Assembly: GCA_964036295.1 (NCBI GenBank)
Contig: OZ038465.1
Span: 21,324,331 to 21,388,330, forward strand
DNA length: 64,000 bases
From: Plumapathes pennacea
Taxonomy: Eukaryota > Cnidaria > Anthozoa > Antipatharia > Myriopathidae
Reading direction: 5' to 3'
Shown: positions 54,538 through 61,620 of the stretch, piece after piece
How positions within the stretch are numbered: position 1 is the first letter of the stretch
How the letters are laid out: each line of letters begins with the position of its first letter
Made by a program: the position numbers and the translations under genes
Notes under the pieces: model-generated
Databases searched by the model: none
Told to the model about the DNA's origin: nothing
Seen by the model: the letters and a program-made list of their open reading frames with translations, nothing else

Positions 54538-55170
54538 TCAGTGGCGATGACTGCGTGTTGAAATGCATTGTTTGTAGGTTTTCAAGGCATCAAGAGCAGA
54601 ACGGAGGAGTAGAGTGGTCAGTGTTTTGGGTTCACCATTGCAGCTTCTTGCGTCGACTAGGGTTTCAGTGAAGTTATCTGACGATCCTAGGATGGAGATA
54701 GGGAAGGGAGCCTTGATGGCATGTTGGAGAATGTGACTGGTTAGAAGTCTGGCGAGACGTCCATTGCCATCGGCGAAGGGGTGAATGTCTAGGAGTCTAT
54801 AGATGAACCAGGCACAGAGTTTGAAGGAGTCGTAGAGTGACAAGTGACCAAATTCGTGGAGATCATTGAAGGGATCACAGAGTCTTTCTACTCGATGTTT
54901 AATTTGTTTGGGGGGCGGGTAAGTGTATTCTTTTCCGCCAAAGGTAGTGCTGCGTATGTATGGACTGAATTGGCTGGGGTGCTTGTTACCAAAAATACGG
55001 GAATGCACTTCGCAGATGAAGTCAGGTGTCATCAGTGGCGGGGTTACCACAAAATCGTACTGTTTGCCCGGGAAGAACTCTTGTCGAAGAAATTTATAAG
55101 CCAGTCGGAGATCTTGAAGGCATGTGGTTTTTTCTTCTGTATCTCGGATATGATGGAGGAAATTCATCAT
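54538..55170 (-). CDS. Fic-domain protein
   Basis: The 210-residue frame contains the complete Fic signature HPFADGNGRLAR at residues 130-141, with the catalytic histidine, the P-loop-like GNG and the arginine. A flap-like RSTTFGGKEYTYPPP precedes it at about 73-87, as in Fic proteins that hold the target peptide. Such enzymes transfer AMP or another phosphate-linked group to hydroxyl side chains of proteins. No clear (S/T)xxxE(G/N) inhibitory motif is visible. The start ATGATG at 55170 overlaps the stop of a short upstream ORF (ATGA overlap), so the N-terminus may be joined to it by a frameshift or translated by reinitiation. It is the leftmost gene of the virus-like element, downstream of the FAM72-like gene on the same strand. 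Its target is unknown. Confidence 0.88.
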   Translation of the reverse strand: MMNFLHHIRDTEEKTTCLQDLRLAYKFLRQEFFPGKQYDFVVTPPLMTPDFICEVHSRIFGNKHPSQFSPYIRSTTFGGKEYTYPPPKQIKHRVERLCDPFNDLHEFGHLSLYDSFKLCAWFIYRLLDIHPFADGNGRLARLLTSHILQHAIKAPFPISILGSSDNFTETLVDARSCNGEPKTLTTLLLRSALDALKTYKQCISTRSHRH

Positions 55171-55304
55171 TCTATCATCATGACAATATGATTTGGGAGC
55201 TGTTTTTCAGTCATCAAAGCTTGAATTTGGTCAGCTAAGTGCTGGCCTGTGACGCCAAAATCAATAGACGCTTCAAAGTTTAGCACGTCCGCCACGACTG
55301 ACAT
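55167..55304 (-). CDS. Short ORF upstream of and overlapping the Fic gene
   Basis: The 45-residue frame (MSVVADVLNFEASIDFG...) begins 17 bases after the FAM72-like stop codon and ends in TGA that overlaps the Fic start by four bases (ATGA). It resembles the missing N-terminus of the Fic protein shifted by one frame, or a small separate protein. No family is recognised. Confidence 0.45.
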   Translation of the reverse strand: MSVVADVLNFEASIDFGVTGQHLADQIQALMTEKQLPNHIVMMIE

Positions 55305-55321
55305 GATGAGGGTAAATGAAG

Positions 55322-56065
55322 TTAAACTTCGGTTTCTTTTAGTTGTCTTAGCCGTCCAACGAGAGTGGCAGAGTCGCGGCGTGCCTTTAATTGTGCTTGG
55401 ATGTCACGCTTGATGTCCTCGGTTTCTTGTTCTGAATCCACGATGCAATGGTGTAGCCCGTGAGTTAGAGTGGTAGAGTCGCGTCGGGTACGGGGAATGG
55501 CTACGACTGAGTCGGGGTGAAAGATCCATTGATTGCCGCTGTGCGGGGTTTCAAGGCATTCTAAACAAGGCATGCGAACGTTGTAGCCTACGTAGTGGTT
55601 GCATTTTGTGCAATAGATGGATTGAATCACACAATAGCAGTTTGGACCCCACTGCCAATCACCTGTAAGTTGTACGGAACTGAAACAAAAAATAAAAATA
55701 AAAATAATGTAAGTAGATGAAAACAATGAATTGAAAAATGGTAAAATAAAAACCTACTTTTTTAGAGGCATGGTAGAGGTGTAGTACCACGGCTGACAGT
55801 TATAACGATCGTGTGTGGACATGGCCCAGTGTTGATCGCGTAAACCTTTCACGCTCATAACATGCTCGCAGGTTTTGCAGCAAATATCCACGACGGCTTC
55901 GTCTCGAAAAACTTGCCAGTCAATGCCAGCTTGAATAGGACCGTAACCTCGCCTTTCAACGAGTTTTTCTTGATTCTACCACGCATTTATTCGCATCAGT
56001 TTTTGTTGCCGGGTCATTGGCGGATCTGGTATAGTCTGCCAACCATGAAGACATATGTTTGCCAT
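55322..56065 (-). CDS. FAM72-like protein, one intron, in-frame TAG near the N-terminus
   Basis: Exon 1 is 56065-55758 and exon 2 is 55679-55322, with a 78-bp intron (GTAGGTTTT donor, TTTTTGTTTCAG acceptor, phase 2). Splicing joins a STMPL block to a VQLTG block, giving the STxxPxxNxVxxTG pattern of FAM72. Further family signatures are VVDICCKTCEHVMSVKGL in exon 1 and CTKCNHYVGYNV, MPCLECL, NQWIFHPDSV in exon 2, a paired-cysteine zinc-binding fold. Cellular FAM72A binds the uracil-DNA glycosylase UNG2 and lowers its level, so an anti-repair role is an inference here. Codon 30 is TAG (in-frame, after INAW), which would stop translation unless it is an error or is read through. The N-terminal ~45 residues and the C-terminal tail are not FAM72-like. 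It is transcribed from the bidirectional box at 56128-56180. Confidence 0.82.
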
Positions 56066-56106
56066 AGTTGTTATGCTTGAGTGAAAAATATTAAAAAGTG
56101 AAACAC

Positions 56107-56220
56107 TATTTATAATTGAAAAATGATACGTCACCCCCACGTGGGATGCCATCACGTTGGTATCCCACGTGGGGTGACGTAAGCAAAGATAAAAATAGTT
56201 GTGCTGATTTGTTTATAAAA
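56107..56220. promoter_or_regulatory. Bidirectional promoter with inverted CCCACGTGGG boxes
   Basis: The left arm ACGTCACCCCCACGTGGGAT (56128-56147) and right arm ATCCCACGTGGGGTGACGT (56162-56180) are inverted copies separated by 14 bases. Each holds CACGTG and an ACGTCA half-site. A minus-strand TATA (TATAAATA, 56107-56114) serves the FAM72-like gene and a plus-strand TATAAAA (56214-56220) serves the gene at 56256. The site type suits bHLH or bZIP factors of the host. Confidence 0.75.
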
Positions 56221-56255
56221 ACAGGGAGCCGGGGAGAATGAGCGCATACACGAAA

Positions 56256-56990
56256 ATGAAGTCAGTTGTGCTGCTCGTAGTTGCGCTGTTTCTGTATGTC
56301 TTTTTTGTTCCGAACAATGGTCAAAAGTTCAGCTCTCGCGATGCAGCATTGGCCGTATTTCAAAAGATGCAGAATACGCAGAATATGCAGAAGATGCAGA
56401 ATGGTACGAAGAAAACTGTAATAACTCCCCCGGGTTATGTACAGTTGCGAGTGGGTCCGAACAAAACGATTCCTGTCAAGAATGGTTCAGTCGAGTCGCT
56501 TGGAACCTTTGACTCATTGGATGCAGCATTGGCGGCGTTTAACAAGCTACAGAATGTAACCCAGAAGAAGTCAACTAGAAAGCGGCGTGGAATTCTCGGA
56601 TCATTACTACCGCTCGTCAAGATACCATCACCAACACAGCCACCGATTACCGGTCACGAGTCATTGCTGATTCTCTTTTGTCGCAGCAAGGCCTGGCAAA
56701 AGTTCGAGTCTGAGTCCATAAGCGAGTTCAAGATTTGGCTGATGCGCTTGCCGGAGCCGGTGCGATCCATTTTCATTCGCAAACTGTTTCTGCGGACGGA
56801 TTTTAATGCACAATTGCAGCAAGTGGCGGAATGGATGCGGTGGCGAAAAGCCGTGGAGATATTCGACAAGGGCTGGGACAAGAAGGATTGGCCTTGTAAT
56901 AATGCGGGTATGCGAGGTGAATGCGATCCATCTATGTTGCTTAATAGTGATGTGGTTCTTCGCTATGACATTCCGTGTCAGGAACTTTGA
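56256..56990 (+). CDS. Hypothetical protein with N-terminal membrane anchor
   Basis: I prefer the ATG at 56256, 42 nt after the TATA start and opening MKSVVLLVVALFLYVFFVP, over the in-frame ATG at 56238, which lies too close to the TATA box. The hydrophobic start suggests a signal peptide or anchor. Next come two related blocks, SSRDAALAVFQKMQN and SLDAALAAFNKLQN, so an A-A-L-A-x-F repeat, separated by PPGYVQLRVGPNKTIPV. A KSTRKRRG basic site follows at about residue 107. The C-terminal ~100 residues are helical (SEFKIWLMRLPEPVRSIFIR). The KRR site could be a furin-type cleavage point. No family is recognised; it could be a virion membrane or minor structural protein. Confidence 0.65.
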   Translation: MKSVVLLVVALFLYVFFVPNNGQKFSSRDAALAVFQKMQNTQNMQKMQNGTKKTVITPPGYVQLRVGPNKTIPVKNGSVESLGTFDSLDAALAAFNKLQNVTQKKSTRKRRGILGSLLPLVKIPSPTQPPITGHESLLILFCRSKAWQKFESESISEFKIWLMRLPEPVRSIFIRKLFLRTDFNAQLQQVAEWMRWRKAVEIFDKGWDKKDWPCNNAGMRGECDPSMLLNSDVVLRYDIPCQEL

Positions 56991-57036
56991 ACTTTTTGAA
57001 AAAGCGATGTTAAAAGTGTATTTTAAAAACACCATG

Positions 57037-57060
57037 TTTTGAAATAAAGATTTTTTATTG
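57037..57060. terminator. Facing polyadenylation signals
   Basis: AATAAA on the plus strand (57043-57048) and AATAAA on the minus strand (57054-57059) lie five bases apart, ending the convergent genes at 56256-56990 and 57080-57537. This leaves almost no spacer between the transcripts. Confidence 0.7.
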
Positions 57061-57079
57061 TTCAATGTTTTTACATGTT

Positions 57080-57537
57080 TTATTTTTGTTTATCGAATGC
57101 CTTGTGAAGAAAGCGACCAAAGAAACTGTTATCAAATTGTCTTTGTTGTTCTTTTTCCCGCCTTTCTTGCTCTGCTTTGGTAATCCAGAGGCTTCCGTCA
57201 CTCTGTTTCTTTTGCTTCTTCTTTTGCTTTTATAACAACACCATCAAATGCACAGCGCACATCGTGTTCAGCTTCGCGGTACAGCGCGGCCATTTCTTGA
57301 TCATATTCTTCCTGCGTCATATGATAAAATACCAGTTGTTGTACTTTTGTGGAGTAATAGTGTCTGCAAATCATTCGCTGCCTGTCTTCAATCAAAGCTT
57401 TCTTTCCTTGGGGGAGAGAGTTCATTCCAATTAAAGGAGCCTTTGGGGACATGTGTGGTCATGTAGATTTGTTGCTGTTGGTGTCGGCGTGCAATGACTT
57501 GACGCGCCATTTCCATTTCCTGTTTATTCATATTCAT
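57080..57537 (-). pseudogene. Charged, Q/E-rich protein, two frame changes
   Basis: Three frames succeed each other on the minus strand. First MNMNKQEMEMARQVIARRHQ to about 57400, then KALIEDRQRMICRHYYSTK through YHMTQEEYDQEMAALYREAE to 57198, then SDGSLWITKAEQERREKEQQ to the TAA at 57080-57082. The changes fall at a CCCCC run (about 57412) and an A-rich run (about 57205), so single-base indels are the simplest cause. The composition is helical and charged. No family is recognised. Its TAA lies inside AATAAA. Confidence 0.5.
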
Positions 57538-57548
57538 TATTTAAAAAC

Positions 57549-57653
57549 TCACCCGTTTACGATGCTTTCTACTTGATAGTTGTATTCGTTGTTGTATTCG
57601 GCGTATTCTGCTACGTAGGAATCGCAGCGGTCGCATTTAATAAAATACAACAT
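57549..57653 (-). CDS. Micro-protein with CxxC motif
   Basis: A 34-residue frame, MLYFIKCDRCDSYVAEYAEY and on, lies between the gene at 57746 and the charged protein, on the same strand. It contains one CDRC pair and acidic/tyrosine-rich text. Its end (AACGG/GTGAGT) also reads as a perfect splice donor, so it may instead be an exon. No homologue is recognised. Confidence 0.35.
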   Translation of the reverse strand: MLYFIKCDRCDSYVAEYAEYNNEYNYQVESIVNG

Positions 57654-57745
57654 GCTCGTCCAAAGGTTGAGGACTTGTGAACGTAAAAACGAAAGGGGTT
57701 GAGTGTTATCAAAAAATCACACATAAATAAAGCACAAAATTTTTA

Positions 57746-58399
57746 TTATGACTTCTTTAGGAATGTGGTTACATACAGAGTGGAAGTGGTGGCGGTCAAG
57801 TTTAGTTCTTCCAGTGTTTCTTTAAACAAGGTTTCTTCTAGCTGTTTCCACCGCTGTTCAATGAGATAACTGTTTTGGCCGCTATCACCTTTCATCTTGG
57901 CCAGTTCTTTTCGGTTCACGTTTGCCCACTTTGTTTTCATCAGTGCGTAGATCTCATGCCAATGAGGGTAGTCAATGGCGCCACAGATTATTTCTTTGGT
58001 CCAAGCTCGAGTCGAGGCGGTACGAAAGTCTGGACATTCAGACTGTTCGCTGCTCTGCTCGTACATGTACTTGGCAATGGCGTCGAAGAGGACGAAGCTG
58101 AGTTGACTGGTGGACTGCAATAAGCTTTTGGGGGGAACAAAGTTGAGGGCGACGATCGCTTCTTGCAAGAGATGACGTTCAAAATCCTTCTGTTCCGCTT
58201 CAGTTTGTTCATGTTCACGCTCTTCTTGCTCTGCTTCTGTGAACCGGTTCTGATACTGCTCGTTCATCCATGCGTAAATTTTATTCCAATCTTCATCACA
58301 GGGTTTGAAGCGTATGAAGGAGTTTTCAATGTATTTTGGAAATACACATCGAGGTTTAGAGTTAGCCATAGTGATGAAAGCAATGGAAAGAAAAAACAT
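57746..58399 (-). CDS. Hypothetical protein of the virus-like element, 217 residues
   Basis: I start at the ATG at 58399, 41 nt after the TATA box (58433-58440), giving MFFLSIAFITMANSKPR. The next ATG (58369) gives 207 residues and is a good alternative. The longer open frame back to 58540 covers the promoter. The protein has two similar halves: FIRFKPCDEDWNKIYAWMNE with an E/Q-rich run, and AWTKEIICGAIDYPHWHEIYALMKTKW, both containing a W-x(2)-IYA(W/L)M motif. This suggests an internal duplication. The last codon TAA overlaps AATAAA (TAATAAA). No family is recognised; it is divergent from the W-Y repeat protein. Confidence 0.65.
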   Translation of the reverse strand: MFFLSIAFITMANSKPRCVFPKYIENSFIRFKPCDEDWNKIYAWMNEQYQNRFTEAEQEEREHEQTEAEQKDFERHLLQEAIVALNFVPPKSLLQSTSQLSFVLFDAIAKYMYEQSSEQSECPDFRTASTRAWTKEIICGAIDYPHWHEIYALMKTKWANVNRKELAKMKGDSGQNSYLIEQRWKQLEETLFKETLEELNLTATTSTLYVTTFLKKS

Positions 58400-58432
58400 T
58401 AGCGGCGTAATGTTGGGAAACAAACAGCGCGA

Positions 58433-58600
58433 TTTATATAGGGTTTTTCCCGCTAAAAATAGGTTGCACCACGTGGGATGATGTATATAGGTTTTTCCGG
58501 ATAAAAATAGGTTGTTGTTGTTGTTGACATTGACCCCCACGTGGGATGATGCACGTGCTACTAGGTGACGTCATCCCACGTGGGGCGATAAAAATAAACA
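58433..58600. promoter_or_regulatory. Divergent promoter with several CACGTG boxes
   Basis: CCACGTGGGAT (58469-58479), TGACCCCCACGTGGGATGAT (58531-58550), GCACGTGC (58551-58558) and TGACGTCATCCCACGTGGGG (58566-58585) occur in 120 bases, in inverted orientations. A minus-strand TATA (58433-58440) faces the gene ending at 57746 and a plus-strand ATAAAAATAA (58588-58597) precedes the W-Y repeat gene. GTTTTTCC(C/G) and (A/T)AAAAATAGGTTG are also repeated at about 58443-58465 and 58491-58513. The boxes match those at 56128-56180. Confidence 0.75.
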
Positions 58601-58642
58601 ACATGCTGACGAATCCCTTGGAAAAATATCTTAAAAAGCGCT

Positions 58643-60412
58643 ATGCTACAAAAGAAAAAATTATTCAGTGACATGGCTCAGGCGATGCTGGATGCGAGTG
58701 ATTTTATTCCTTTGAATAAGACACCGCGTAAACGAAAAATGCCAAATGGGTCGGCGGCGAAAAAGTCAACAAAGAAAGCAGCGGGAAAGAAGAAAAAGGT
58801 GGAGAAGAAGACATCCGGCGTTGCCGGAGCCAGTGATGGCCTCCCTCTTGGAAAAGTTATACCGATTGACGTGTTCGTCTACGAAAAGAGAAGCGTCCCC
58901 TGGTACGACAACTGGCCCTGGGTCTACAAGTCCGAAGGAAAGCGTATGCATGGCGTGACCGGTGATCTGATTGAGGCGTCGAAAGGTGTGTTTACAGATC
59001 CCTACAAGGGAATTATTGTTACAAGCACATCACTGTTCAACGATCCATGCAACTATATGCCCTGGTACAATGTGGCGCCTTCGTGGCTAAGAGCAACCCA
59101 GGAAAATTTTCGGAGAAATAATCACGCCTTGAAGATCAGCATTCTAGCCCCCTTTGGTCCCAGCCCGCCTTTAGGCGTGGGATATTATGAAAACGAAATG
59201 AAGAAGCGTGCCGCGGCTTGGCTGAAAGTACCCCCCAGCGACCCAGATCTACGCCGAAGTCCTCAGTGGTATAATGAAGAACCGTATTCAGAGACGGGAC
59301 CTATATCATTCTGGCGCACTCTGCATCCCTGCGAACGGTATCACAAACTGTTGAAAGAGATTGTGGTGATTCGCGAGCTGTTCGAAGACAAGCCGGAGTG
59401 GTACAACCGCTTTCCGTTCTCGACCATTGGTCCTACGAATACCATAACGCCGATGATGCGATGGGAGCGGTACAACGTGTTGAACGGGAAAACGTGTCAG
59501 CCTCCGGAAATACGCGATCGTCCTTGCGATGATCCTTATCCTTATCCTTATCCAGCCTTAGTGCCCGAGTCAGAAGCGGAGGCAGCATTACCGTGGTACG
59601 ACAAATATCCGTGGGTGAAGATTGCCTGTGTGGATCCTCGCACGCCCGATTTGACGCATGACCCATTTCGTCGCGCGAATGTGATCAACGGACAAGAAGT
59701 GTACCCCCCCGAATTGAATGCACCTGGCGAAGGCGATTGGTACAACGTGTCGTTGGCCAAAATTAAAGAGCGAGAGAAGGAGGAGATGCCTAAACTGAGA
59801 AAAAAGAAGAAGAAAGTGGAGCCCATGAAAGGGATAGGCTTTCGAGCGCTATCTGAAAAGCAGATTCATGCGAAGCGCAAGAAATGGATGCGCAGTGAAA
59901 AGGATCAAGAAAGGATCCATTACGAAGACATCAACGGAACGCGCAAACTGTATGTGAACATTGCGTGTCCTGATGGCGAGCCAGGATGTGAAGCGTTGCA
60001 CAGCCGTGAGGCCACCCCCGAGGAAACCGCCCAGTGGAAATCGCAATTCAGCGGCGTGTTTGGTGATTATGAGGATATTCCCAAAGAGTTTTTGGAAATG
60101 ATTCTCAAGGGGTCCGATGACGAGGGCGTGTATTATTGCACGTTTACGAAGAAGAAGTATTTTCGAAAAATGGCCACGGTTGCGTACCAAAAGCTGTATC
60201 CTGTTGATCTACAGGAACTGGTGATGGCAAGAGATTTTCTGTCCAGCATCGAAGACAAGGAGATTCAAAAGAAGACGCGCCAGATGATCAAGGAGTCCCC
60301 CTATGCTATCTACTATGGGGAATATTCAGATCTGAGTACGGATCTGCTGGAGGAAATCACCTTTACGGGTACCGTGGACTCTTTTCCATGTCGAGAGCTT
60401 TTCAGGAGTTAG
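58643..60412 (+). CDS. Large protein with six W-Y-(D/N) blocks
   Basis: The frame opens at ATG 58643; the ATG at 58673 (MAQAMLDAS), in a strong context, gives 579 residues and may be the true start. A 22-codon ORF from 58602 overlaps both and ends TGACATGG at the second ATG. The N-terminus is very basic (GKKKKVEKK around residue 50), like a nuclear or DNA-binding tail. W-Y-(D/N) motifs occur at about residues 87, 141, 209, 253, 318 and 366 (WYDNWPW, WYNVAPSW, WYNEEPY, WYNRFPF, WYDKYPW, WYNVSL), spaced 44-68 residues. A linker NV(L/I)NG...PPE(I/L) occurs twice. The last 200 residues are mixed, ending before FRS. No known family is recognised. A virion core or minor capsid role is a guess. Confidence 0.8.
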   Translation: MLQKKKLFSDMAQAMLDASDFIPLNKTPRKRKMPNGSAAKKSTKKAAGKKKKVEKKTSGVAGASDGLPLGKVIPIDVFVYEKRSVPWYDNWPWVYKSEGKRMHGVTGDLIEASKGVFTDPYKGIIVTSTSLFNDPCNYMPWYNVAPSWLRATQENFRRNNHALKISILAPFGPSPPLGVGYYENEMKKRAAAWLKVPPSDPDLRRSPQWYNEEPYSETGPISFWRTLHPCERYHKLLKEIVVIRELFEDKPEWYNRFPFSTIGPTNTITPMMRWERYNVLNGKTCQPPEIRDRPCDDPYPYPYPALVPESEAEAALPWYDKYPWVKIACVDPRTPDLTHDPFRRANVINGQEVYPPELNAPGEGDWYNVSLAKIKEREKEEMPKLRKKKKKVEPMKGIGFRALSEKQIHAKRKKWMRSEKDQERIHYEDINGTRKLYVNIACPDGEPGCEALHSREATPEETAQWKSQFSGVFGDYEDIPKEFLEMILKGSDDEGVYYCTFTKKKYFRKMATVAYQKLYPVDLQELVMARDFLSSIEDKEIQKKTRQMIKESPYAIYYGEYSDLSTDLLEEITFTGTVDSFPCRELFRS

Positions 60413-61590
60413 CACGCCGAACCACATCCACCTACGAAAGCGTCGAGGAAGCCGTGGCAGCGCTGGAAGCCATTCCGCCACCCCCTCCCCCACCATCACC
60501 AGAAAAAAGAACGGGTCTGGATGTCGTGCAAGACGTGTGTGCCATTCCAGAAGAGATCTTGAATGCGACAGAAAATCAGCAGAATGGGAGCCAATCTTGG
60601 GGACAGATTGAGCTAGAGAAGACAAAAGAGCAAGTGGAGACTAGCAAGAAATGGTGTCAAAACATCCGAAAGGAGATTGAAGTGATGGAAAAGAATCTAA
60701 AGGATATGAAAAATTGGAAAAAGAAAACCGTGGATGAAATGCTGGAGAGGTACCACGAGTTGGATTACAAGAAAGAGCAATTGGAGATCTTTTTGAATGA
60801 TGGGAAGCCCGTGGTGAAACCGCCGGAAAAAAACATCATCGCCCGATCGGCTACCGAGGAGTACGAAGAATGGAAAAAAGAAAAGCAGGAAAAGTCCAGC
60901 AAGGTCTACGAAGACTGGCGTCGGGGGTTAGAAGAGGCTGCGAAAAAGAAGTCGCTAGAGTTGAGTGAGAGTCGGGATCGTCGCCGCACATTGCGCCAGC
61001 AAATAATTCGGAGTCGCGCCATTCCACCCTTGATGCATTGCTTTTGGGGGATTATCTTGGAAGAAATGCGAGCAACTATTGTTCGTTTTTGTCGCAGTGC
61101 CTGTTTGGGTTGTCGTTCTTCTTCCTGGACGTTGCATGACGCATGCACTCAGTCTATGCGTTCTGTCTGGAGTGAGCATGCGTTTCAGATTTTGAATGAA
61201 CTGAATCTGGCCAGTATGGAGATGATGTGGAATGAAGTGATGGAACAGCACCATCCTGATGTGACCGTAACTAAGAGCATTTTAACCATTGCGCCCCCAG
61301 CAGATTTGATTCGCATGTGGCAGCGGGAAGCACGTTGCGACCCACCCCCCGTCACTTTGGCAGCCATGTATGATGTGATTGCGCGTCAAGTGCCTGACCC
61401 TCCCCCCGAAGGTTCTGAAGATGCTGCGCTACTTCAGGATTTCCCCACTTTGTTGGGCGCTTCAAGTGAACTGTTTCATCAACTGTATCGCCGCGTGGAT
61501 GCGTTCATGTCTGACTATAAAGTGTCTGACATGTTTTTTGATGAGCATTTGAGTGATGTGGTGAAAGAGTTGTCAGAAAAGAGGCAGTAA
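60388..61590 (+). CDS. Coiled-coil protein overlapping the W-Y repeat gene
   Basis: The start ATG at 60388 lies 25 bases inside the end of the upstream gene, in another frame. It has an N-terminal part with a PPPPPPP run (about residues 31-37), a long charged coiled-coil (LEKTKEQVETSKKW through KKKSLELSESRDRRR, about residues 75-205), then a cysteine-containing segment (FCRSACLGCRSS) and an acidic C-terminus. No family is recognised. The compact overlap suggests translation from the same transcript as the upstream gene or an internal promoter. A structural role is likely but not shown. Confidence 0.75.
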   Translation: MSRAFQELARRTTSTYESVEEAVAALEAIPPPPPPPSPEKRTGLDVVQDVCAIPEEILNATENQQNGSQSWGQIELEKTKEQVETSKKWCQNIRKEIEVMEKNLKDMKNWKKKTVDEMLERYHELDYKKEQLEIFLNDGKPVVKPPEKNIIARSATEEYEEWKKEKQEKSSKVYEDWRRGLEEAAKKKSLELSESRDRRRTLRQQIIRSRAIPPLMHCFWGIILEEMRATIVRFCRSACLGCRSSSWTLHDACTQSMRSVWSEHAFQILNELNLASMEMMWNEVMEQHHPDVTVTKSILTIAPPADLIRMWQREARCDPPPVTLAAMYDVIARQVPDPPPEGSEDAALLQDFPTLLGASSELFHQLYRRVDAFMSDYKVSDMFFDEHLSDVVKELSEKRQ

Positions 61591-61594
61591 AAAG

Positions 61595-61620
61595 TTGTTT
61601 GTAAAAGATTTTTATTACAA
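61595..61620. terminator. Polyadenylation signal overlapping a stop codon
   Basis: On the minus strand the stop TAA of the basic protein (61615-61617) runs into AATAAA (61611-61616) as TAATAAA. The convergent gene ends at 61590, only 24 bases away. No plus-strand AATAAA is visible. Confidence 0.6.

Noticed and set aside
54844..55191. 115-residue plus-strand frame over the Fic gene
   Set aside because: The opposite strand encodes the complete Fic signature; the plus frame has no recognisable text.
58400..58540. N-terminal extension of the 217-residue protein to 264 residues
   Set aside because: The extension reads through the CACGTG boxes and the TATA box, so it is promoter, not coding.
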